Origin: Acidobacteriota bacterium
Lineage (GTDB): Bacteria; Acidobacteriota; Terriglobia; Terriglobales; Acidobacteriaceae
Direction: 5' to 3'
Assembly: GCA_021810815.1 (NCBI GenBank)
Contig: JAJZHR010000030.1
Location: forward strand, 1-11,392
DNA: 11,392 nt
A model generated the notes under the pieces. The model saw only the letters and a program-made list of their open reading frames with translations. It was not told the DNA's origin and did not search any database. Positions 7,354 to 11,392 of the stretch are shown here, one piece after another. The translations under genes were made by a program, and so were the position numbers. Each line of letters begins with the position of its first letter. The stretch's first letter is position 1.

Positions 7354-8976
7354 ATGAAAAAGCAAGCTCCCGGAAATTCACCCCAGTACCTGCGATCCCG
7401 CGTTGGAAAAGTCTGCGTTGCCATTACTGGTTCAACTGCGGCGGAGATGGTCGACCGCGCTGAAGCAGTGGTTAAAGAGAACCCGTTTTTGGAATTCCGG
7501 ATTGACTATCTGGATAAGCCGCTGCTGGCTTTGCCCAAGCTGAAGCAGTTCCTCGCGGACCATAGCCAGGCCATCGCGATTGCAACCTGCCGACGCGAGT
7601 CAAATGGCGGCCGGTTCAAGGGAACTGTGGCCAGCGAAGTCGAAGTGCTGGAGAAGGCCGCCGGGGCGGGCTTCCACTTGGTGGACATCGAACTGCAGAG
7701 CGCCGAGACGCTGAAGAAGCCCGGCGTGGAGAAGTTGGCCAGCCACGGCGCAGGGCTGCTGATCAGCTATCACGACTTCGAAGCGACCCACGATCTGGAT
7801 GCTATTTTTGAGCGCATTCTTCCCTTCGATCCGACGTTCGTAAAGATCGTTCCTACGGCGAAGACGCTGTCGGACAACATCACGCTGATGCGGTTTCTGG
7901 AGAGCAGCGCCGACCGGGCTGACGTCATCGGCATCTGCATGGGCGACTACGGCCTCATCAGCCGGGTGCTGGGCGTGCGCGCTGGAAGCCTGTTCACCTT
8001 CGCCTCCGCGACTGTTGGCGAGGAGACCGGGCCGGGCCAGATCGCAGCTCGCACGCTGGTGGAGACCTATCGCATCGACCAGGTGGATCGCGCGACCAAG
8101 GTGTACGGTGTGGCCGGCAACCCGATCAAGCATTCCCTCTCCCCGATCATGATGAACACGGCCTTCCGCAGGGAGACGGTGAACGCGGTGTACCTGGCTC
8201 TGCAGACCAGCAAGCTCAGCGACCTGATGCACTTGGTGAAGGAAGTGCCGCTGCAGGGTTTGAGCGTCACCATGCCGCTGAAGCAGGAGATTGTGAAGCA
8301 CATGGAGCGCACGGACTCCTTGTCCGTCAAGATCGGTGCGATCAACACCGTTTCGCGCATGCCGGACGGCAAGCTCTACGGCTTCAATACGGATGTGGCA
8401 GGCATTGTCGGGCCGCTGGAGAAGCGGCTGCCGCTGCGTGGCGCGAAGGTGCTGGTGATGGGAGCTGGAGGATCTGGCCGCGCCGCCGTGTTCGCCCTGC
8501 GGGACAAGGGTGCTGAGGTCTTCCTGCTGAACCGCACAGCTCCCACCGCGGCCAAGCTGGCCAAGGAGTCCGGAGCGAAGATCATGAAGCGCGAGGCGAT
8601 GGCGAAGACGACGTTCGACGTCATCATCAACGCCACGCCCGTCGGTCAGGCAGGCCAGAAGGTGCAGAGCCTGCTGGAGCCTGACGAGATGAATGCCAGC
8701 TATGTCTTCGATTTCGTATACAACCCCGTGGAGACGCCGCTGATCCGCATGGCACGGCAGAAGAGCATCGGCATCATCACCGGCGTGGAGATGTTTGTGC
8801 AGCAGGGAGCGCGCCAGTTCGAAATCTGGACGGGCAAGCCTGCGCCGGAAGAAGAGATGCTGCGCGTCGTCATCCATGCACTTCGCCAGCAGGCGGAGGC
8901 AGAGACCGCAGGCAAGGACGCTTCCACCGAGGGAGACGAAGCCAAGGCAGCCAGGAAAGCCAAGGTCAGGGGCTGA
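7354..8976 (+). CDS. aroDE: Bifunctional 3-dehydroquinate dehydratase (type I)/shikimate dehydrogenase
   Basis: This fused enzyme does steps three and four of the shikimate pathway: dehydration of 3-dehydroquinate and NADPH-dependent reduction of 3-dehydroshikimate to shikimate. It is 540 residues from the ATG. The N-terminal half (~13-240) is a type I dehydratase: EFRID (Glu47, Arg49), YHDF with His140, KIVPTAK with the Schiff-base Lys164, Arg204, and GPGQ with Gln229. The C-terminal half (~249-510) is AroE: YGVAGNPIKHSLSP (Ser261, Ser263), VTMPLK with catalytic Lys310, GAINT (Asn331), GFNTDVAG with Asp347, the GAGGSG dinucleotide loop (370-375), NRT (393-395, typical for NADP), YNP (456-458) and the final VQQGARQ. 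All key residues are kept, so both activities are expected. A Lys/Ala/Glu-rich tail (~513-540) is not part of either fold. A GTG at 7348 is an alternative start; the ribosome site is weak. Such fusions are known from plants, Chlamydia and other bacteria. Confidence 0.96.
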   Translation: MKKQAPGNSPQYLRSRVGKVCVAITGSTAAEMVDRAEAVVKENPFLEFRIDYLDKPLLALPKLKQFLADHSQAIAIATCRRESNGGRFKGTVASEVEVLEKAAGAGFHLVDIELQSAETLKKPGVEKLASHGAGLLISYHDFEATHDLDAIFERILPFDPTFVKIVPTAKTLSDNITLMRFLESSADRADVIGICMGDYGLISRVLGVRAGSLFTFASATVGEETGPGQIAARTLVETYRIDQVDRATKVYGVAGNPIKHSLSPIMMNTAFRRETVNAVYLALQTSKLSDLMHLVKEVPLQGLSVTMPLKQEIVKHMERTDSLSVKIGAINTVSRMPDGKLYGFNTDVAGIVGPLEKRLPLRGAKVLVMGAGGSGRAAVFALRDKGAEVFLLNRTAPTAAKLAKESGAKIMKREAMAKTTFDVIINATPVGQAGQKVQSLLEPDEMNASYVFDFVYNPVETPLIRMARQKSIGIITGVEMFVQQGARQFEIWTGKPAPEEEMLRVVIHALRQQAEAETAGKDASTEGDEAKAARKAKVRG

Positions 8977-9003
8977 GAAACGCTTCCCCGGAGGCTCATC
9001 GCT

Positions 9004-9042
9004 CAAGGCTCATGGCTGAAAATCCATGAGCCTTGTTTGTTT
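9004..9042 (+). terminator. Rho-independent terminator after aroDE
   Basis: A perfect 12-bp stem (CAAGGCTCATGG at 9004-9015 and CCATGAGCCTTG at 9024-9035) encloses an 8-nt loop and is followed directly by TTTGTTT. It lies 28 bp after the aroDE stop and 18 bp before the next gene, which must then have its own promoter or rely on read-through. Confidence 0.88.
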
Positions 9043-9059
9043 CGGCTACACTTCTCATC

Positions 9060-9479
9060 ATGCGCTACGTGCTTGCCGTGCTCGCCATCGCCGGAATCTT
9101 CGTCTCCACGATTGCCCTGAGAATTCACTACTCCACCGACGCTCCTCCATGCAGCATCAGCGAGCATTGGGATTGCGGCACGGTGAATCATTCACGCTAT
9201 TCCGAGCTTGGCGGATTTCCCGTTGCGGGCATGGGCATCATCGGCTACACGGCGATTCTTCTTCTGCTGGTGTTCGATGGCCGCGCCAGCCGTCGGCTGG
9301 TTGTGCTGGCCTCCTTGGCGGGCTTGGGCTTCGCGCTCTACCTCAGCAGCATCGAGGCCAATGTTCTGCATATCTGGTGCCTCTACTGCGTCATCTCGCA
9401 GGGCATCATCGCTGCCATCACGCTGCTGGCATTCATACGAGCCATGAGTGACAGGCGTTTGCGCAGTGCCTCCAATTGA
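9060..9479 (+). CDS. Vitamin K epoxide reductase (VKOR) family membrane protein
   Basis: This is a minimal bacterial VKOR homologue of 139 residues. Such proteins sit in the inner membrane, take electrons from a DsbA-like thiol oxidase and pass them to quinone, driving disulfide formation in the periplasm. The expected layout is seen: helix at ~3-21, a loop with the cysteine pair Cys31 and Cys39 (PPCSISEHWDC) and a conserved Ser region (SRYSELGGFPVAGMGIIGY), helices at ~55-72 and ~79-97, then the redox CxxC at 107-110 (IWCLYC) in the last helix (~105-127). No fused or adjacent thioredoxin-like domain is present, so the partner must be elsewhere. The ATG at 9060 is chosen; a TTG at 9033 is in frame but lies in the arm of the preceding terminator. 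No ribosome site precedes the ATG, and a TACACT box at 9047-9052 could be a -10 giving a leaderless transcript; this is speculative. Confidence 0.9.
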   Translation: MRYVLAVLAIAGIFVSTIALRIHYSTDAPPCSISEHWDCGTVNHSRYSELGGFPVAGMGIIGYTAILLLLVFDGRASRRLVVLASLAGLGFALYLSSIEANVLHIWCLYCVISQGIIAAITLLAFIRAMSDRRLRSASN

Positions 9480-9553
9480 GTCAGGACTGCGCTTGAATTC
9501 ATGACAGCAGAAGCAGGAATGCTGTGCGGCGGACACGTGGCATTCGCGGGCTC

Positions 9554-9584
9554 TGTCCTTTGCGGTGGAAGCTTGCAAAGGATA
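9554..9584. terminator. Hairpin between convergent VKOR and esterase genes
   Basis: TCCTTTGC (9556-9563) and GCAAAGGA (9575-9582) pair perfectly around an 11-nt loop; a G-T and a T-A pair extend the stem to 10 bp. It lies in the 130-bp gap between the two convergent stop codons, where a shared terminator is expected. There is no strong T-run, so this is a moderate call. The rest of 9480-9609 shows nothing recognisable. Confidence 0.45.
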
Positions 9585-9609
9585 GGCCGCCTGCCTGGTC
9601 CATTGCGGG

Positions 9610-10332
9610 TCAGAGGTAGGCTTGCGCCATGCGCTGCCACCATGGCCAGTCGTGGCCGGCATCGTCTCCCCAGACGTCCAGGCGGTGCGGGATGTGTTTC
9701 GCGCGGAAGAGGGCGGCCAAGCGCTCGTTCTGGTCCCAGCATTGGTCGTGGACGCCGGTGGCCAGCACGTAGGTGTTGCGCCGGTAGCGCTCCAGGAACC
9801 AGGGGTCGCACATATTGGCGATGTACTGCATGGGGATGTGGAAGTAGCAGTCCTGGTCATGGTAGCCGTGCAGGAAGCTGGACAAGTCGAAGGTGCCGCT
9901 CATCGACAGGAAGCCGCTGAAGATGTCCGGATGGCGCAGGGCGATGTTGACAGCATGATAGCCTCCGAAGCTGCATCCCAGGGAGACCAGATTGGAGTTG
10001 TTGTTGCGGCTGCGGATCAGTGGCAGCACCTCTTCCATCACATAGCTTTCGTACTGCATGTGGCGGACGATCTTCTGCCGGCCGGTGGAGTTGCGGTTGT
10101 ACCAGCTCTCCATGTCCACCGAGTCGACGCAATAGAGCAGGATTTCGCCCGCCTCGATCTTGCCAGCCACCGCAGCAACCATGCCGTGATCCTCAAACTC
10201 GTAAAATTTTCCGCCCGAGGTCGGGAAGGCGACGCAGGGAATGCCGGTGCTGCCGTGGTCGCCGGAGAAGACGAGCAGTTCCATCTCGCGACGCAGACGC
10301 GGCGAGAACCATTTGTGGTATTCGCGATTCAT
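9610..10332 (-). CDS. Cytosolic alpha/beta-hydrolase esterase (COG4947-like)
   Basis: This is a putative serine esterase of 240 residues without signal peptide. It belongs to the PF00756-type esterases and resembles the COG4947 group by its opening (MNREYHKWFSPRLRREMELLVF), the FPTSGGKFYEFED segment, the YCVDSVDMESWYN segment and the HMQYESYVMEEVLP segment. The nucleophile elbow is GCSFGG with Ser121. The likely acid is Asp196 (ATGVHDQCWDQN) and the base His227 (DDAGHDW), near the usual places for the triad. The natural substrate of this group is not known to me. The ATG at 10332 has a good ribosome site, AAGGA, 6-7 nt upstream. The gene is divergent from a second esterase at 10435 and convergent with the VKOR gene. 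Confidence 0.88.
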   Translation of the reverse strand: MNREYHKWFSPRLRREMELLVFSGDHGSTGIPCVAFPTSGGKFYEFEDHGMVAAVAGKIEAGEILLYCVDSVDMESWYNRNSTGRQKIVRHMQYESYVMEEVLPLIRSRNNNSNLVSLGCSFGGYHAVNIALRHPDIFSGFLSMSGTFDLSSFLHGYHDQDCYFHIPMQYIANMCDPWFLERYRRNTYVLATGVHDQCWDQNERLAALFRAKHIPHRLDVWGDDAGHDWPWWQRMAQAYL

Positions 10333-10434
10333 CGTTCATCCTTCTACTCTGAGCATCCACTTTCGGCGTGTCGCTCCGTGCTCAAGCGCGTCTAATAATC
10401 TGAAAAGTCATCCTACTGCAACAGGCGGCCCTGC
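10333..10434. promoter_or_regulatory. Divergent intergenic region between two esterase genes
   Basis: This 102-bp gap must hold promoters for both divergent esterase genes. The minus-strand ribosome site AAGGA is at about 10339-10343. An AT-rich TAATAAT patch is at 10393-10399, but no pair of convincing -35/-10 boxes with correct spacing could be found on either strand. The plus-strand gene has no clear Shine-Dalgarno sequence. Confidence 0.35.
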
Positions 10435-11304
10435 ATGTTTGATGCTCAATTCGACGTGGCCCGGCCCGAAAATCCTCTGCCTGACTTTCCTCGTCTGGAT
10501 TTGCACCGCGGTTTTCGATCAAGTTTCCTTCAGGCAGACCGCGATCTGATTGTCTATCGGCCCGCATCTTCCCACGCTGACGCCTCGCGCTCTCTCCCGG
10601 TTCTCTACCTTCATGATGGTCAGAACCTCTTCGACGGACGCACCTCCTACATTCCCGGCAGGACGTGGGGCATTCAGGAGACCGCAGACGCTCTGATCGC
10701 CGCAGGCGAGGTTGCACCGCTGCTCATCGTAGGCATCTACCACGCAGGCGAGAAACGGGTGGATGAGTACACCCCCACCCGGGATGCTGGAGTCGGCGCA
10801 GGAGGGCAGGCGGCGCTGTATGGGCGCATGTTGCTGGAAGAGATCATGCCTTTCATCGGCAGGCAATACCGTGTGCTGCCGGGGCCCGAGAGCACCGGGG
10901 TGGGTGGGTCGTCGCTTGGCGGCCTGCTCAGCCTCTATCTTGCCCTTGAAAATTCCGGGGTATTCGGCAAAACGGCCGTGCTTTCGCCATCCCTGTGGTG
11001 GGCCGACCGCAGCATTTTTTCCTTTTTGCCGAAAGAGCCTCGGCAGGAGGCGGAGAAGCCGCGGATATGGCTGGACATGGGAATGTCGGAGGGCAGCAGC
11101 GGCCTGCGCGATGCCGACCTGCTCCACCGGACGCTGGTGCAGACAGGATGGGTAGACGGCGCGGACGTGAGCTACCTGAGAGTTCCTGGAGGGACGCATG
11201 AAGAATCAGCCTGGGCAAAGAGGGTGGGGCCGATGCTGAAATTCCTGTTTCCCGGAAAGCGATGCGGCTTCGCCACTGGAAGAGCCCACGTCTTATCAAA
11301 GTAA
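10435..11304 (+). CDS. Alpha/beta-hydrolase esterase, Fes/COG2382-COG2819 type
   Basis: This is a putative serine hydrolase of 289 residues, PF00756 esterase fold, with no signal peptide. Typical family segments are DLIVYRPAS (37-45), LPVLYLHDGQNLFDGRT (54-70, the oxyanion-side loop), WGIQETADALI, PLLIVGIYHAGEKRVDEYTP (95-114) and the LLEEIMPFIGRQY helix. The nucleophile elbow is GGSSLGG with Ser160, followed by a probable acid in LDMGMSEG (Glu219) and the base His255 (GGTHEESAW). The fold is shared by enterochelin, feruloyl and acetyl-xylan esterases; the cytosolic location argues against a direct role in polysaccharide breakdown, and no specific substrate can be named. The ATG at 10435 lacks a good ribosome site. 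The last ~17 residues (after FLFPGK) look unconserved, and the stop lies within an inverted repeat (11285-11318). Confidence 0.88.
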   Translation: MFDAQFDVARPENPLPDFPRLDLHRGFRSSFLQADRDLIVYRPASSHADASRSLPVLYLHDGQNLFDGRTSYIPGRTWGIQETADALIAAGEVAPLLIVGIYHAGEKRVDEYTPTRDAGVGAGGQAALYGRMLLEEIMPFIGRQYRVLPGPESTGVGGSSLGGLLSLYLALENSGVFGKTAVLSPSLWWADRSIFSFLPKEPRQEAEKPRIWLDMGMSEGSSGLRDADLLHRTLVQTGWVDGADVSYLRVPGGTHEESAWAKRVGPMLKFLFPGKRCGFATGRAHVLSK

Positions 11305-11318
11305 AAGCGAGACGTGGG
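11285..11318. repeat. Inverted repeat spanning the esterase stop codon
   Basis: CCCACGTCT (11285-11293) and AGACGTGGG (11310-11318) form a perfect 9-bp inverted repeat around a 16-nt loop that contains the TAA at 11302-11304. It could be a terminator hairpin, though no T-run follows, or part of a dispersed intergenic repeat: the flanking GTGGGGTGCCC resembles, from memory, intergenic repeats common in Terriglobia genomes. Confidence 0.4.
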
Positions 11319-11392
11319 GTGCCCGCTGCTTGCCCGTCCTTCAAAGAGGACTTTGCCTGCTCCGTCGAAGAAGACTTGCCAATCCATCGAGA
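11305..11392. other. Right edge, no gene seen
   Basis: The last 88 bases hold no supportable coding region. A minus-strand frame enters from the right edge and runs back into the esterase, but its translation has no recognisable domain and it overlaps the real gene antisense. The stretch may be the end of a neighbour's leader or an intergenic repeat. Confidence 0.3.

Noticed and set aside
7600..9006. Minus-strand open frame of 468 codons opposite aroDE
   Set aside because: aroDE has complete catalytic motifs on the other strand; the antisense product is His/Leu/Arg-rich without a fold signature.
10519..11199. Minus-strand open frame of 226 codons opposite the second esterase
   Set aside because: It is a shadow of a gene with a clear nucleophile elbow and family motifs.
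1..11392. CRISPR arrays, tRNA/rRNA genes, insertion sequences, toxin-antitoxin or phage genes
   Set aside because: No regularly spaced repeats, tRNA-like cloverleaf, transposase motifs or terminal repeats were seen on reading both strands.

Overview
The window looks like chromosomal DNA of an Acidobacteriota bacterium, probably from the Terriglobia/Acidobacteriaceae group. This is inferred from the GC-rich codon use, a very large Oar-like TonB-dependent receptor with an N-terminal carboxypeptidase-regulatory-like domain, a fused AroD-AroE enzyme, and a winged-helix regulator paired with a small membrane protein. No database search was possible, so the taxonomic call is an inference.

Layout, left to right. 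(1) 266-4924, plus strand: an outer-membrane TonB-dependent receptor followed after about 100 bp by an exported GH28 glycosidase (polygalacturonase family). This looks like a small pectin or galacturonan utilisation locus. (2) 4917-6133, minus strand: a MscS-type mechanosensitive channel gene, convergent with the GH28 gene. Its reading frame is broken by an apparent one-base deletion in a run of four C at 5256-5259, and the C-terminal third of the conserved domain continues in another frame. (3) 6226-7177, minus strand: a translationally coupled pair, a six-helix membrane protein and then a small winged-helix regulator. It is driven by a near-consensus promoter with a perfect 14-bp palindrome across the -10. 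(4) 7354-8976, plus strand: a bifunctional 3-dehydroquinate dehydratase/shikimate dehydrogenase (two steps of the shikimate pathway), ended by a textbook intrinsic terminator. (5) 9060-9479, plus strand: a minimal vitamin K epoxide reductase (VKOR) family membrane protein, probably for disulfide formation. (6) 9610-10332 minus and 10435-11304 plus: two cytosolic alpha/beta-hydrolase esterases of different subfamilies, divergently transcribed from a 102-bp gap. The right edge (11305-11392) is non-coding as far as can be seen and holds part of an inverted repeat.

Most genes are ordinary for the group. I do not see a mobile element, CRISPR array, tRNA/rRNA gene, or a clearly new defence or biosynthetic system. 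The items most worth a second look are the frameshifted channel gene, the operator-like palindromes in the divergent region 7178-7353, the hairpins between convergent genes, and the esterase pair.
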